DNA of 64,000 bases from Polyangia bacterium (GTDB taxonomy: Bacteria > Myxococcota_A > Polyangia > Nannocystales > Nannocystaceae): assembly GCA_030429545.1 (NCBI GenBank), contig JAUIFF010000023.1, positions 1 through 64,000 on the forward strand, in the 5' to 3' direction. Each line of letters starts with the position of its first letter. The stretch's first letter is position 1. Shown in pieces: positions 44,981-54,384 of the stretch. The notes under the pieces are model-generated. The model ran no database searches, was not told where the DNA came from, and saw nothing but the letters and a program-made list of their open reading frames with translations. The position numbers were made by a program, and so were the translations under genes.

Positions 44981-47833
44981 ATGCGCCGCCTTGCCGGAGT
45001 TTTAGCCCTGTGTACGCTGGCCAGTTGCTCCGCCAAACACACGCACACGTCAGAGCAGACGCAGTCCCCCGAGCCTCCGCCGTTCGTCTCACCCACGCAA
45101 ACCACCACCACGGAGCAACTTTCCTGTGCGACCGCGGCATGCTGGCGCGAGCTGGCGACCGAGGCAACGCAGGCCGGGCATATCGACCTCGCCAGTGCCA
45201 GGCTCGGCGAGGTATTTGCCCTCGAACCGACCGCGCAAACACTCGATGCCTGGCTCGATGACCTACTAGCGAGCGGTCAAATACGGGCCGCCCATCGAGC
45301 TGTCGACCTCGCCAAGGACGTTGTCACCGAGCGTCCGCAGCTCGCCGCCCACCTCAAAGCCCGTCGCGAGTCACTTCCTACATGGCCAAAGGGACACGCG
45401 ATTGTATCGACCCGCAGCCCCGAGGTGTTCGCGGCCCTAGCCCGCGGCGACTTGCAAACCGCAATTTCGTTGCAAACACAATTTGCGCAGCACAAGCCGG
45501 GCCCGCAGCAACTCGAGCACCTAGGCCATCTACTCGACCTCGGCGACCAATCACTCGCAGCCAACCGTGCACGCGCGCAGGCGAGAATTGCCGCCGATCA
45601 CAGCGGGGCGCAAATGCGGCTCGAAGTTGCCGAGGGCTGGCGAACCGAAGCCGCCGCCTGGGTTGGCCAGCACCTCGTGCTCGTGCGCAGTTTTGAGGCA
45701 CGGGATTACAGCCTCGAAATTCCCGCCTCGCGGGTTGAGTTTTGGCGACCGGGTAAACCGGCCACACTCGACTTCTCGTACATGGTGGAGGGGACATCTT
45801 CTAAGATCGCCCTCGCCAGCGATGGCAATACCCTGCTACGCGCCCGCGGCAATACCGTGGTTTTGCACGAGGCCTACTCTGGGGAGGTCGTCGGCCAAAT
45901 CAAGCTATCGGGACGGATAGGTGACTTCACCGGGGTGGGCGTGGGTGACCAGACCAAGTTACTCGCCATCACCGACCGCCGGGTCGAGTTGCGAGATGCC
46001 GGGGGCCAGGTTCTCGATGCCTATACACTTAAAGGGACAACCCCAACCATCACCCGGGTCTACCGCGGCCCGGGCTCCTACCACGACAACATCCTCAAAG
46101 ACGTGGCCTCCTGGCCGGTCTCACTCGCCCTCACCGACGATAGCTCCATGGTGGCGATCGGCGGCTCTGATGGCAAGGTTCGGGTGATCAACCGGACCTC
46201 CAAGCGCCGTCACGTACTTGCATATACTTGGAAGTACGAGGAGCGCCGCCACCACGGTGCCAACCCCGACCTCAACCTCCCGCTCGAGATGCGGTTTGTC
46301 GACAACGGCCGGTCCCTGCTGGTGGCCTATCGCCACGGCGATGTCATTACCTGGGACACCCAAACAGGTCGCAAAAAAACCCACCTGCCCGGGCGCTGCA
46401 CGGTGGCCGAGGCGACGACGACCGTCAACAAGTTCAACGGGCCCGACACGCCAATGCGCACCCCCTCGGCCGACCAGCGCATAAAATGTGGCTATGCAAA
46501 GACTGCGAGGTTTGCCCCCGATGGCTCGTGGATGGTCACCGCCGGCGAGGGGATTCGCATTCGCGACCTCAAAACCGGAGCCTCGAAAGCGATGATCGTG
46601 CGTGGCGACGGCAGCCTGATTCCCGACGACATGCTCGAAGTCTCCAGCGACAACACCCTTGCACTCGTCAACCTTTATGGGCGCCCTGAGCTGTGGCGCG
46701 GGGGCAACGAACTCCACAAGATGCTGCCAGGCGAGGCCGCGACCGGTCCGATTTCCCCCCGGATGTCGCAACACGCCGATCGACTCGAGTTTGAACTGGG
46801 GCGTCAATTCCATGCGTGGAATCTCCACACCGGTGCGCCGATTGAGGTCGACTTAAAGGGGTTTGACGAGGTCGCGGCGCTGTCGCCCAATGGCGAGCTC
46901 GCGGTCGTCAGCCGCTCGGGCGCCGGCGAGCTACTCGACGTTCCATCCAAACGTGTGCTGCGTTCGTGGCCCAACCTGGGCAACATGGTGAGCGCACGAT
47001 TCTCGCCCGATGGCAGCCATGTCGTGGTCGATCGCGGGTGGGAAGAGACCCGTACCATCTCGCTTTACAACACCCAAACCGGGCGCGAGCACACGCTCGA
47101 AGGGACCATCGACCTGCTGCCGCGGTTGAGCAATGGCGCCAAGCTACTGGTCTCACTCGAGCGGCAACAGGCGGTTCATGTGTTCGACAACGCGGGGCGA
47201 CCGGTCGAGTCATTCCCCGCACCCGAGGTCCGCGCAGCCGCGGTCTCGCACAATGGTGAGTTTGTCGTGTGGGTTAGCGGTAGCGACAAGCCCGAGGCAA
47301 CCGTGACCTACATGCCCGTGGGACGGGGTAAACCCAAAACCTTGGTGATCAAGGGCTGGCCCAAACGCGAGTGCCTGGCGATTTCTCCGGACGACCAGGA
47401 AATATTTGTATGCACAGAGAAAACAATCACCCGCTGGCGACCCCAGGCCAACGACGAAAACACGCGTGAGCGCGGCTATGTCACGGCAGACCGCGCCTAC
47501 TACACGCCGACGGGCAAACAACTACTTCTCGCCGGCTTTGGCCGGATCGACATCTATCAAAACAACGCCGAGATGTCGCCACTAGGCGCCCTGTACCCGC
47601 TGCTCGATGGCGGCTGGGCGGCAATCAGTGTTGGTGGAGCGGTCGATGGCAGCGACCATGCACATGCACACATGTGCACCTATACGGTTGGCCAATCGAC
47701 CTGGGTTACCTCCGGCAAGCTTGCCTGGGACCGATTTTACACACCCAACCTCGTGCGGCGAATGACTGCCGGCGAAGCCGTTTGGCCCGTGATCCCAGCC
47801 CTCGACCCCGAGAGCATTCGCAACACCCACTAA
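44981..47833 (+). CDS. Large lipoprotein with helical N-terminus and beta-propeller (WD40-like) body
   Basis: A lipoprotein of about 950 residues (start 44981, LAGVLALCTLASC). Residues about 60-200 are helical and TPR-like. From about 210 onward the chain is a series of propeller-type strands (MVAIGGSDGKVRVINRTSKR, DGSWMVTAGEGIRIRDLKTG, NGRSLLVAYRHGDVITWDTQ), consistent with one or two WD40-like propellers. It probably acts as a surface or periplasmic interaction platform. The His/Met stretch DHAHAHMC near the end could bind a metal and coincides with a TGYANNTRCA site (47659). The start could also be 44954. Confidence 0.75.
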   Translation: MRRLAGVLALCTLASCSAKHTHTSEQTQSPEPPPFVSPTQTTTTEQLSCATAACWRELATEATQAGHIDLASARLGEVFALEPTAQTLDAWLDDLLASGQIRAAHRAVDLAKDVVTERPQLAAHLKARRESLPTWPKGHAIVSTRSPEVFAALARGDLQTAISLQTQFAQHKPGPQQLEHLGHLLDLGDQSLAANRARAQARIAADHSGAQMRLEVAEGWRTEAAAWVGQHLVLVRSFEARDYSLEIPASRVEFWRPGKPATLDFSYMVEGTSSKIALASDGNTLLRARGNTVVLHEAYSGEVVGQIKLSGRIGDFTGVGVGDQTKLLAITDRRVELRDAGGQVLDAYTLKGTTPTITRVYRGPGSYHDNILKDVASWPVSLALTDDSSMVAIGGSDGKVRVINRTSKRRHVLAYTWKYEERRHHGANPDLNLPLEMRFVDNGRSLLVAYRHGDVITWDTQTGRKKTHLPGRCTVAEATTTVNKFNGPDTPMRTPSADQRIKCGYAKTARFAPDGSWMVTAGEGIRIRDLKTGASKAMIVRGDGSLIPDDMLEVSSDNTLALVNLYGRPELWRGGNELHKMLPGEAATGPISPRMSQHADRLEFELGRQFHAWNLHTGAPIEVDLKGFDEVAALSPNGELAVVSRSGAGELLDVPSKRVLRSWPNLGNMVSARFSPDGSHVVVDRGWEETRTISLYNTQTGREHTLEGTIDLLPRLSNGAKLLVSLERQQAVHVFDNAGRPVESFPAPEVRAAAVSHNGEFVVWVSGSDKPEATVTYMPVGRGKPKTLVIKGWPKRECLAISPDDQEIFVCTEKTITRWRPQANDENTRERGYVTADRAYYTPTGKQLLLAGFGRIDIYQNNAEMSPLGALYPLLDGGWAAISVGGAVDGSDHAHAHMCTYTVGQSTWVTSGKLAWDRFYTPNLVRRMTAGEAVWPVIPALDPESIRNTH

Positions 47834-47845
47834 CGAAGGCCGGGC

Positions 47846-48196
47846 CTAACTCGCAGGCTTACGCTCGTCGGGATGCTCGTTGTACCAGGTGGTGATCGAC
47901 TCTTCGGTGATCTCGACCGTGAGGTCGTGGGTGCCCACTTTGACCTGGCATCCAAGGCGGCTGTAGGGGCGCACATCAAAGCCCATGTCGAGTCGGTCCT
48001 CTTCCGACTCTTCCATCTCAGGGAGGGTTTTGAGGCCCTCGCGGATCCAGCAGTGACATGAGGAACATGCACATACACCGCCGCAGGCGGAGCCCATCTT
48101 CACGTGGTGTTCTTCGGCGATCTCGAGCAACGTCTCGCCGGCCTTGCCCTCGACGGTGATGGTTTTGTCCGGCTCGATAAATGTAATCTTGGGCAT
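47846..48196 (-). CDS. fdx: ISC-type [2Fe-2S] ferredoxin
   Basis: A 116-residue adrenodoxin-type ferredoxin that supplies electrons for Fe-S assembly. Cluster ligands by position are C38, C44, C47 and C83 in ACGGVCACSSC...LGC; C42 and C49 are extra cysteines also seen in E. coli Fdx. It is the last gene of the isc operon, 3 bp after hscA, as in E. coli. The C-terminus ends WYNEHPDERKPAS. A TGYANNTRCA site (48068) falls on the cluster-ligand codons. Confidence 0.94.
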   Translation of the reverse strand: MPKITFIEPDKTITVEGKAGETLLEIAEEHHVKMGSACGGVCACSSCHCWIREGLKTLPEMEESEEDRLDMGFDVRPYSRLGCQVKVGTHDLTVEITEESITTWYNEHPDERKPAS

Positions 48197-48199
48197 GGT

Positions 48200-50173
48200 T
48201 TAGGCTCCTTGCTCAATCTGCTCGGGGCTGTGGCTCCCGCGTTTTTGGTCGAGGGTGTCCTCGTCGGCCAGGGTGGTTTCGATTTCGTGGAGGCTTTTCC
48301 CCTGCATCCCGGCATGCAGGGCCCGCTCCATTCGCCGCCGGGCCATCGGCTCACTGACGGCCTCGAGTGCCTCGCGGGCGGCCGTGACTGCTTTTGCATC
48401 TACACTCTTCATGGCCTCGTCGGCATTGGCCAAGGCCGCTAGCACCTGTTGGCGCTCGGCCTCGGGCAAAATCCCGGGGAGGTGGCCCGTCTCGTCAACC
48501 GCGGTGCGTACTGCCAGGGCCACGCGCCCGAGCTCGACCCGGGCTTCGGCGAGGTTGCGCGCGGCAAAGTCATCGCCGGCGTGGTCCAAGCTGGCCATCA
48601 CCATGCGGTCGACCTCCTCGTCGCTGAGGCCATAGGTCGGTTTGACCTCGACGGTCTGCTTGACCCCGGTCATCAGCTCGCGGGCAGTAACGGTGAGCAG
48701 AGCATCGGCATCGAGCTGAAACGTCACCTCGACCCGGGCCATCGACGGCGGCAACCGGGGGATGCCCTTGAGTTCAAAGCGAGCCAGGCTGCGGCAATCG
48801 TCGGCCAGCTCGCGCTCACCCTGGACGACGTGAATTTTCATCCCGGTCTGCTGCTCGGAGTAGTTGGTAAACACCTGGCGGGCACTGATCGGAATGGTGG
48901 CGTTGCGCGGGATAATGGCTTCGACGATCCCACCCATGGTCTCTAGCCCGAGGCTGAGCGGCACCACATCGAGCAGCGTGATGCCCTCGCGCGGCGAGCC
49001 AGACAGCACATCGGCCTGAATCGCGGCCCCGTAGGCGACGACCTTGTCGGGGTCGATGTCGGCCAAGGGCGGTTTGCCAAAGGTCTTCTCGACCATCTGG
49101 CGAACCTTGGGCACGCGGGTCGACCCCCCAACCAAAACCACGGCATCGAGTTCGGGCGCCCGCAACCCGGCATCGCGCAGGGTTGCCTTACACGCCCGCA
49201 GGGTGCGCTTGATCAGCGGTTCAACGAGCGACTCGAAGGCTTCACGGTTCAGTGTATAGCCATCGAGTTTGAGCTCGGGCACCGTGCAGGTTGTTGTATC
49301 TGCACTGCTGAGCGCCTCCTTGGCCCGGCGAGCAGCGATCCGCGCGGCCTCGTGTTGGACCCGGCTCGGACTGCTGATGTCGGCGGCCGCGAGCAGGTGG
49401 CTGGCGAGCGCACGGTCAAAGTCGTCGCCACCGAGGGCACTGTCGCCACCGGTTGCCAACACCTGAAACACACCGTCGCGCAGTCGCAAAATACTGATGT
49501 CGAAGGTTCCGCCACCGAGGTCGTAGACGGCGTAGAGCCCCTGCCCGCCGCGATCGAGCCCGTGGGCCAGGGCTGCGGCTGTCGGCTCGGCCAACAGGCG
49601 GTAGACATTGAGGCCGGCGATCCGCCCGGCATCTTTGGTGGCCTGGCGCTGGGCATCGTCGAAGTAGGCCGGCACCGTGAGCACAGCACCGTCGACCGGC
49701 CCCCCGAGTTCCCGCTCGGCCCGGGCCTTGAGGACCTTCAAAATCTCCGCCGAAACCTCGACCGGGGTCAACGCGCGCTGCTCATCGACGGCGATCCGCA
49801 CCACACCCGAGCCGTCGTCGGCCTCGACCAGGTCATAGGGGTGGGCAAAGTCGATATCCGCAAGCCCCCGACCCATCATGCGCTTGACCGAGCTGACGAC
49901 CTTGCCGGGGTGGTCGAGCTGTTCGTCGAGGGCCCTTGTACCGACAACGATATCGGGACCGGCGTAGCTGACAACCGACGGCAACAGGGCACCATTTTCG
50001 TCGGCGAGCTCGCGCGGCGCTCCGGCATTGGCCGCGATCGCGACCAAGCTGTGGGTGGTGCCCAAATCGATGCCAATGCCAAACCCGGGCCGGCGCTTGG
50101 GGGCTTTTTTTGCGGTCGGCTCGGCGATTTGAAACAATCCGCCGGTACCTTCGATCGAGAGCTTATCGGCCAT
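48200..50173 (-). CDS. hscA: Fe-S assembly chaperone HscA (Hsp70)
   Basis: A 657-residue Hsp70. The ATPase domain starts [20 protein letters not shown] and has [15 protein letters not shown] and [20 protein letters not shown]. The substrate-binding domain starts near [20 protein letters not shown]. HscA with HscB releases clusters from IscU through the LPPVK motif, which the local IscU has. It is preceded by hscB and a small ORF, whose end overlaps the hscA start by 11 bp. The length is typical of HscA with a slightly longer lid. Confidence 0.94.
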   Translation of the reverse strand: MADKLSIEGTGGLFQIAEPTAKKAPKRRPGFGIGIDLGTTHSLVAIAANAGAPRELADENGALLPSVVSYAGPDIVVGTRALDEQLDHPGKVVSSVKRMMGRGLADIDFAHPYDLVEADDGSGVVRIAVDEQRALTPVEVSAEILKVLKARAERELGGPVDGAVLTVPAYFDDAQRQATKDAGRIAGLNVYRLLAEPTAAALAHGLDRGGQGLYAVYDLGGGTFDISILRLRDGVFQVLATGGDSALGGDDFDRALASHLLAAADISSPSRVQHEAARIAARRAKEALSSADTTTCTVPELKLDGYTLNREAFESLVEPLIKRTLRACKATLRDAGLRAPELDAVVLVGGSTRVPKVRQMVEKTFGKPPLADIDPDKVVAYGAAIQADVLSGSPREGITLLDVVPLSLGLETMGGIVEAIIPRNATIPISARQVFTNYSEQQTGMKIHVVQGERELADDCRSLARFELKGIPRLPPSMARVEVTFQLDADALLTVTARELMTGVKQTVEVKPTYGLSDEEVDRMVMASLDHAGDDFAARNLAEARVELGRVALAVRTAVDETGHLPGILPEAERQQVLAALANADEAMKSVDAKAVTAAREALEAVSEPMARRRMERALHAGMQGKSLHEIETTLADEDTLDQKRGSHSPEQIEQGA

Positions 50174-50414
50174 AATCGTCTTTCGCGGGAGTCGCTTTGT
50201 TCCCGGTTATCGGCTGTAGCCGAGCTGCGAGTTGTACGCCAGAATCGCCGGCGAGATTCCATGCATAAACATGTTTTTCCCGGTTGTGGCGCAGGCGTTG
50301 GCGCAACATCGGCAGGTCCAAACCCACCGCCGGGCGGGTGCGGGTGGCGAACACCAAAAGCTCAGGCTCGGGCAGTTGCAAGGTTGTCGGTTGCGGGCAG
50401 TCCATGTCAGGCAC
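50163..50414 (-). CDS. Small ORF between hscB and hscA
   Basis: An ORF of up to 83 residues (GTG 50414, or ATG 50405). It overlaps the hscB stop by 8 nt and the hscA start by 11 nt, which is the spacing expected of a real, coupled gene. Its sequence ([40 protein letters not shown]) is not IscX and I recognise no family. It has no signal peptide or cysteine pair. In enterobacterial isc operons hscA follows hscB directly, so a gene here would be a lineage-specific extra. Confidence 0.5.
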   Translation of the reverse strand: MPDMDCPQPTTLQLPEPELLVFATRTRPAVGLDLPMLRQRLRHNREKHVYAWNLAGDSGVQLAARLQPITGNKATPAKDDYGR

Positions 50415-50940
50415 GGGCCTCCTCGAGAAGGCGAGCGAGGTAGCGGTGGGTCACAAGCTCCCGGGCTGCCTGCGAGATGTCGCCGCCACTGAGCGCCCGG
50501 ACGGCGGCGGACAAACATGTATCCGCACGTTCTTCGACGTCGTCGCAAAAATCCTCAACCGCGTCGTCACCGTTTGACTTGGCTGCCTCAAGGGCCTCGC
50601 GCTGCTCGATCATTTCGATCAAAAACGCCTGGTTTGGGTGGGGTGCACCGGTTTTCGGGTCGGTACTGTCGAGGTCAATGCCCCCGAGTTTGACGAGATA
50701 TTCGGCCCGCCGCACCGGGTCGCGCAGGGTGCGATAGGCCTGGTTGACGAGGCTGCTGCGCTCCATCGCCAGGCGTTGGGTCCGGGTGTCGGCCCCGGCC
50801 ACGCGATCGGGGTGATGCTCTGCCGACAACGCGAGATAGGCCCGCTCGAGCTGCTCGCGTTCGATGTCGTAGCGACACTCGAGGCCAAACATCGCGAAGT
50901 TGTGGGGAGCTTGTTCGGGTGCGGGAAGATTCACGGACAC
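50407..50940 (-). CDS. hscB: Fe-S assembly co-chaperone HscB (J-domain)
   Basis: A 177-residue HscB. The J-domain (about 12-85) carries HPD at 43-45 and a typical helix III (AYRTLRDPVRRAEYLVKLGG). The C-terminal helical domain, with ERADTCLSAAVRALSGGDIS, binds IscU. It delivers IscU to HscA and stimulates its ATPase. The gene is 71 bp downstream of iscA; a TGYANNTRCA site (50947) lies just before the start. Confidence 0.92.
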   Translation of the reverse strand: MSVNLPAPEQAPHNFAMFGLECRYDIEREQLERAYLALSAEHHPDRVAGADTRTQRLAMERSSLVNQAYRTLRDPVRRAEYLVKLGGIDLDSTDPKTGAPHPNQAFLIEMIEQREALEAAKSNGDDAVEDFCDDVEERADTCLSAAVRALSGGDISQAARELVTHRYLARLLEEARA

Positions 50941-51011
50941 GTCCTGTGTATGTGCATGCGTCCGGCCCGCTATGCGAACCGGACCCGGTGTTGCCCTATC
51001 GGCCAGCCAAA

Positions 51012-51404
51012 CTAAAACGTGATCGACTCACCGCAGCCGCAGCTGTCGGACGTATTTGGGTTGTCAAACCGAAACCCGTGGCCACGCATCCCGGTTTCAA
51101 AGTCGATCGTGGTGCCGCGAAGCAACCGCATACTCTTGGGGTCGATCACCATGCGCACGCCGTCTTTGACAACGACGTGGTCGGTCTCCCGCGGTTGGTT
51201 GTCCTCGAACTCAAACAGATAGGAGTAGCCCGTACAACCGCCGCCACGGATCCCAAAGCGGATCGATGCCTGTGGGGTGCCACGCCGCGTGAGCTGGTCA
51301 CGCATGATTTTTGCGGCCCGCGAGGTGATCACCACCGTGGGCTCGGCCGTGGGTGCGGCAGTGGACGACTCGGGAGTATGTGCGCTCGCAGCTTGCATAT
51401 TCAT
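51012..51404 (-). CDS. iscA: Iron-sulfur assembly protein IscA (HesB family)
   Basis: A 130-residue A-type carrier. Three conserved cysteines are in place: C57 (GGGCTGYSYLFEF) and C122/C124 (SCGCGESITF at the very C-terminus). An N-terminal extension of about 22 residues (Ala/Ser/Thr/Pro-rich) is longer than in E. coli IscA. The ATG overlaps the iscU stop by 4 nt, so the two are translationally coupled. Confidence 0.94.
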   Translation of the reverse strand: MNMQAASAHTPESSTAAPTAEPTVVITSRAAKIMRDQLTRRGTPQASIRFGIRGGGCTGYSYLFEFEDNQPRETDHVVVKDGVRMVIDPKSMRLLRGTTIDFETGMRGHGFRFDNPNTSDSCGCGESITF

Positions 51405-51793
51405 GATTCCGTCGGCGACTTGTTCTTCTCGCGGTAGTCCTTGATCGCGGCCTTGATGGCATCCTCGGCGAGCACCGAGCAGTGGATCTTGACCGGTGGC
51501 AACGACAGTTCTTCGGCGATCTGGCTGTTTTTGATCTCCTCGGCCTTGTCGATGCTCATGCCCTTAACCCATTCGGTCACCAGGCTCGAAGAAGCAATTG
51601 CGGAGCCGCAGCCGTAGGTCTTGAACTTGGCGTCGGTGATGACACCCTGTTCGACCTTGATCTGCAGCTTCATGACGTCGCCGCACGCCGGAGCACCGAC
51701 GATGCCGGTCCCGACGTCCTCAGCATTTTTGTCGAGGCTGCCGACGTTGCGGGGTTGTTCGTAGTGGTCGATGACCTTGTTGCTGTAGGCCAT
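51401..51793 (-). CDS. iscU: Fe-S cluster scaffold IscU
   Basis: A 130-residue IscU scaffold on which [2Fe-2S] clusters are built. The three cluster cysteines are C37 (APACGD), C62 (YGCGSAIASSS) and C105 (KIHCSVLAEDAI). The HscA-recognition motif LPPVK is at residues 98-102. The order iscS-iscU-iscA is canonical, with 82 bp to the preceding iscS stop. Confidence 0.96.
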   Translation of the reverse strand: MAYSNKVIDHYEQPRNVGSLDKNAEDVGTGIVGAPACGDVMKLQIKVEQGVITDAKFKTYGCGSAIASSSLVTEWVKGMSIDKAEEIKNSQIAEELSLPPVKIHCSVLAEDAIKAAIKDYREKNKSPTES

Positions 51794-51875
51794 TTGTCAT
51801 TTTCTCCTGCTGAAGGGGGGATTGCTTGGGCGGCAGATTTCCTGGGAGCCGTGCCCGGAAGCGAAAAAAGGGAAC

Positions 51876-53105
51876 TTAGTGGGGCGTCCATTCAATGGTA
51901 CTGAGGTCGATGCCATCTTGAACCATCTCCCACAGTGGTGACATCTCACGTAGGCGCTCGACCTGTTCGCGGATGCGATCGGCGACATAGTCGACTTCCT
52001 GTTTTGTCGTCAATCGACCGATCGTCATGCGCAGCGAAGAGTGGGCGAGCTCGTCATCTAGGCCCATGGCCCGAAGGACATAGCTCGGCTCCAAGCTGGC
52101 CGAAGTACAAGCCGACCCGGAGGAGATCGCAATGTCCTTGAGACCCATGAGCAGCGACTCACCTTCGACGTAGGCAAAGCTCATGTTGAGGGTCCCCGGC
52201 AGGCGGTGCTCGAGCGAACCGTTGAGGATCGCGTGGGGCACTTCGTTGGCGAGCCGGGTTCGCAGGTGCTCGCGCAACTCGAAGATCCGGGCTGACTCGG
52301 TGGCCATTGTCTCGCGGGCGATCCGGGCAGCTTCGCCAAACCCGACGACACCGGGGACGTTGAGGGTGCCCGAACGATTGCCGCGCTCGTGGCCGCCACC
52401 GTGGATCTGCGGGGACAGGCGCACACGCGGACGCCGACGGCGGACGTAGAGTGCACCGACCCCCTTGGGCCCGTAGATCTTGTGGGCACTGAGGCTCATG
52501 AGGTCGATGTTCATGGCCTTGACGTCGATCGGCATCTTGCCAAACGCCTGCACCGCATCGGTGTGAAACAACACCCCGCGCTCGTGGCAAAGCTCGCCGA
52601 TTTCGGCGATTGGCTGGACCACACCGGTCTCGTTGTTGGCGAACATCACCGAGACGAGGATCGTATCCTCGCGGATCGCTGCAGCGACCTGCTCGACGGT
52701 GATGAGGCCCTCGTTGTTGACCGGCAGGTAGGTGACTTCCTTGCCCTGGCGTTCGAGGTATTTACAAGCATCGAGCACGGCTTTGTGCTCGGTGATCACG
52801 GTGATGATGTGTCCGCCCTGTTCGTGGAGGTATTCGGCCACGCCTTTGATCGCGAGGTTGTTTGACTCGGTCGCGCCGCTGGTCCAGGTGATTTCCTTGG
52901 GGTCGGCGTTGATGGTCTTGGCGATCTCCTCGCGGGCATTGTCGACAGCGGCCTCGGCTTCCCAGCCAAAGGCGTGGGTCCGGCTAGCGGCATTGCCGTA
53001 CTTGTGGGTGAAGTACGGAATCATGACGTCGAGGACACGCTGGTCGAGAGGACAGGTCGCAGCGTAGTCGAGATAGATGGGTGAGTTGAGCGTTTCGAGT
53101 GTCAT
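51876..53105 (-). CDS. iscS: Cysteine desulfurase IscS
   Basis: A 409-residue PLP-dependent cysteine desulfurase that donates sulfur to IscU. The PLP lysine is K209 in [12 protein letters not shown]. The persulfide cysteine is C333 in [20 protein letters not shown], on a long loop as in IscS/group I enzymes. The N-terminus [15 protein letters not shown] and [11 protein letters not shown] are also typical. It follows the MerR-type regulator by 50 bp; a TGYANNTRCA site (53117) lies in that gap. Confidence 0.96.
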   Translation of the reverse strand: MTLETLNSPIYLDYAATCPLDQRVLDVMIPYFTHKYGNAASRTHAFGWEAEAAVDNAREEIAKTINADPKEITWTSGATESNNLAIKGVAEYLHEQGGHIITVITEHKAVLDACKYLERQGKEVTYLPVNNEGLITVEQVAAAIREDTILVSVMFANNETGVVQPIAEIGELCHERGVLFHTDAVQAFGKMPIDVKAMNIDLMSLSAHKIYGPKGVGALYVRRRRPRVRLSPQIHGGGHERGNRSGTLNVPGVVGFGEAARIARETMATESARIFELREHLRTRLANEVPHAILNGSLEHRLPGTLNMSFAYVEGESLLMGLKDIAISSGSACTSASLEPSYVLRAMGLDDELAHSSLRMTIGRLTTKQEVDYVADRIREQVERLREMSPLWEMVQDGIDLSTIEWTPH

Positions 53106-53155
53106 GGTGGGGAATGTGTAGATGCACGTTTGTGCAGCTCGACAGCCATTGGCCG

Positions 53156-53710
53156 TCAGGATTGGGGAAAATCAGTGGGGTCAGAGCCGTTGCGCCGCAG
53201 CGTGACCAATGGCGAGGTCACCTTTGGTTGGCCCAGATGGATGCCGGCGACGAGTTGGGGCGCCGGCTCGGGACGCCGCTGTGTCGCGCAGGTGCTGCAG
53301 ACACCGGCAGCCGAGTGTTCGTTGCATACGCGACAACCTTCGAGATACCCGAGGGCTTCAGCGAGGTCGCGCTCGAGTTGCAGCAGCCGCATCACGTGTT
53401 CCCGGGTTTGGTCGAGCTTGGCCCGGAACAATTCGCGGACGCCCTGCATTGCCTCCGGTGCAGTCGCCGAGGCCTCGACCGAGCTCAACAAGCCCTGGAT
53501 CTGCGGCAGCGAAAAGCCCATATCCTGAAGCTTGCTTATCCAATAGACGCGGGCGACTTCGTCCGGCCCGTAGAGGCGAAACCCGCCGGTTGTCCGCCGG
53601 GCCGGTTTGAGCAAACCCTTTTCCTCATATAAGTGCAGCGCACGGGCAGTTTTGCCGGTTTTACGGGCAAGTTCGCCGATCTTCATGTAGGTGTGCTGCT
53701 CTTTGGGCAT
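53156..53710 (-). CDS. MerR-family regulator at the head of the isc operon, with a four-cysteine C-terminus
   Basis: A 184-residue MerR-type protein. The winged HTH is [20 protein letters not shown] with [20 protein letters not shown], followed by the dimerisation helix. Near the C-terminus the cysteines C126-x2-C129 and C138-x2-C141 ([17 protein letters not shown]) could hold an Fe-S cluster or zinc. No IscR (Rrf2 family) is present. By position, this protein probably controls isc in its place by sensing cluster status. SoxR has a different spacing (CX2CXCX5C). The start is 53710 or 53686. Confidence 0.82.
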   Translation of the reverse strand: MPKEQHTYMKIGELARKTGKTARALHLYEEKGLLKPARRTTGGFRLYGPDEVARVYWISKLQDMGFSLPQIQGLLSSVEASATAPEAMQGVRELFRAKLDQTREHVMRLLQLERDLAEALGYLEGCRVCNEHSAAGVCSTCATQRRPEPAPQLVAGIHLGQPKVTSPLVTLRRNGSDPTDFPQS

Positions 53711-53723
53711 GACGGTTATCCGT

Positions 53724-53741
53724 CCTTAACGTGGAGGTTAG
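53724..53741. promoter_or_regulatory. Candidate MerR-type operator near the isc promoter
   Basis: CCTTAACGTGGAGGTTAG carries a TAAC/GTTA dyad 14 bp upstream of the regulator start and resembles the second site at 53815-53836 in its cttaacgt core. MerR regulators bind such dyads between promoter elements. TTGACTC (minus strand, about 53762-53768) could be part of a -35 box. Confidence 0.35.
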
Positions 53742-53814
53742 AGATGCGGGACAGAGGCGTTTGAGTCAATAGCTGCGGCGAGGTAACACCTCGTTCTTTA
53801 ACACACACAAAAAT

Positions 53815-53836
53815 CTAACCTTAACGTAAGAGTTAG
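53815..53836. promoter_or_regulatory. Candidate MerR-type dyad CTAACCTTAACGTAAGAGTTAG
   Basis: An imperfect inverted repeat (CTAAC-CTTA / TAAG-a-GTTAG). It lies between the isc operon regulator (minus) and the small lipoprotein gene (plus). The symmetry and the ttaacgt core are typical of MerR-family operators. With the related site at 53724 it suggests autoregulation, and possibly control of the divergent gene. Confidence 0.45.
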
Positions 53837-53944
53837 TCTAGAAGAAAGTGTGTGAGAGATGCGACATCCCAACAGCCTCAACCTGAGGTCGCTTTACCCG
53901 CCGAAACATTGATGTTTTTTGCCATCTGATCGAAAAACAAATCT

Positions 53945-54265
53945 ATGAAGAAGCTTCTCCCCCTCTCCTTTTTCGGGGCCCTCATCCTCGGCGCGTTCGC
54001 AGTTCCGGCTGGCTGTGGTGACCCCTGCGTGAGTGCCTGCGAGGACGCCAAGTCCTGTGACGGCGCCCCTCAAGACACTGACTGCCAGGCCCAATGCGAC
54101 CAGGCAAAAGCCGACGCTGAAGCCGCTGGCTGTGGTTCGCAGTACGACGACCAACTCAGCTCCTGCTCCGGTGAGTTCAGCTGCGATGGGACTGACGAAC
54201 TCTCGGCTTCCTGCGAGCAAGCGACCGCCGCACTTATCGAGTGCGCCTTCGCCAACGCACAATAA
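53945..54265 (+). CDS. Small cysteine-rich lipoprotein
   Basis: A 106-residue lipoprotein (MKKLLPLSFFGALILGAFAV, lipobox PAGC). The mature part has about nine further cysteines in an alpha-helical spacing (CVSACEDAKSCDGAPQDTDC, QAQCDQAKADAEAAGCGS). This may be a disulfide-bonded helical hairpin of the kind found in myxobacterial lipoproteins. It is followed by a good terminator. It lies next to the candidate MerR operator, so it may be co-regulated with isc. Confidence 0.75.
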   Translation: MKKLLPLSFFGALILGAFAVPAGCGDPCVSACEDAKSCDGAPQDTDCQAQCDQAKADAEAAGCGSQYDDQLSSCSGEFSCDGTDELSASCEQATAALIECAFANAQ

Positions 54266-54289
54266 GCAATCCGCTTCACGGATGCTCAA

Positions 54290-54315
54290 AAAGGCAGCTC
54301 GTCGGAGTTGCCTTT
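54290..54315 (+). terminator. Intrinsic terminator
   Basis: Stem AAAGGCAGCTC / GAGTTGCCTTT (one G-T pair) with loop GTCG, followed by a weak T-rich run (gttgt). It lies 25 bp after the lipoprotein stop. Confidence 0.7.
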
Positions 54316-54337
54316 GTTGTATCGACATAAAAATCGA

Positions 54338-54368
54338 AAGGCGGCGCCCCGACCGGAGTGCCGCCCTT
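54338..54368 (-). terminator. Intrinsic terminator for the 54385 gene
   Basis: On the minus strand, GGCGGC pairs with GCCGCC around a 14-nt G+C-rich loop and is followed by tttcgattttt. It lies 16 bp beyond the stop of the minus-strand lipoprotein gene. Confidence 0.65.
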
Positions 54369-54384
54369 CATGTGCTGCCAGCGC

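Noticed and set aside
49352-50443. 363-residue plus-strand ORF opposite hscA
   Set aside because: Antisense shadow of the Hsp70 gene.
53711-53944. IscR-type operator
   Set aside because: The dyads carry the MerR-like ttaacgt core, and the adjacent regulator is MerR-type; no Rrf2 regulator is present.
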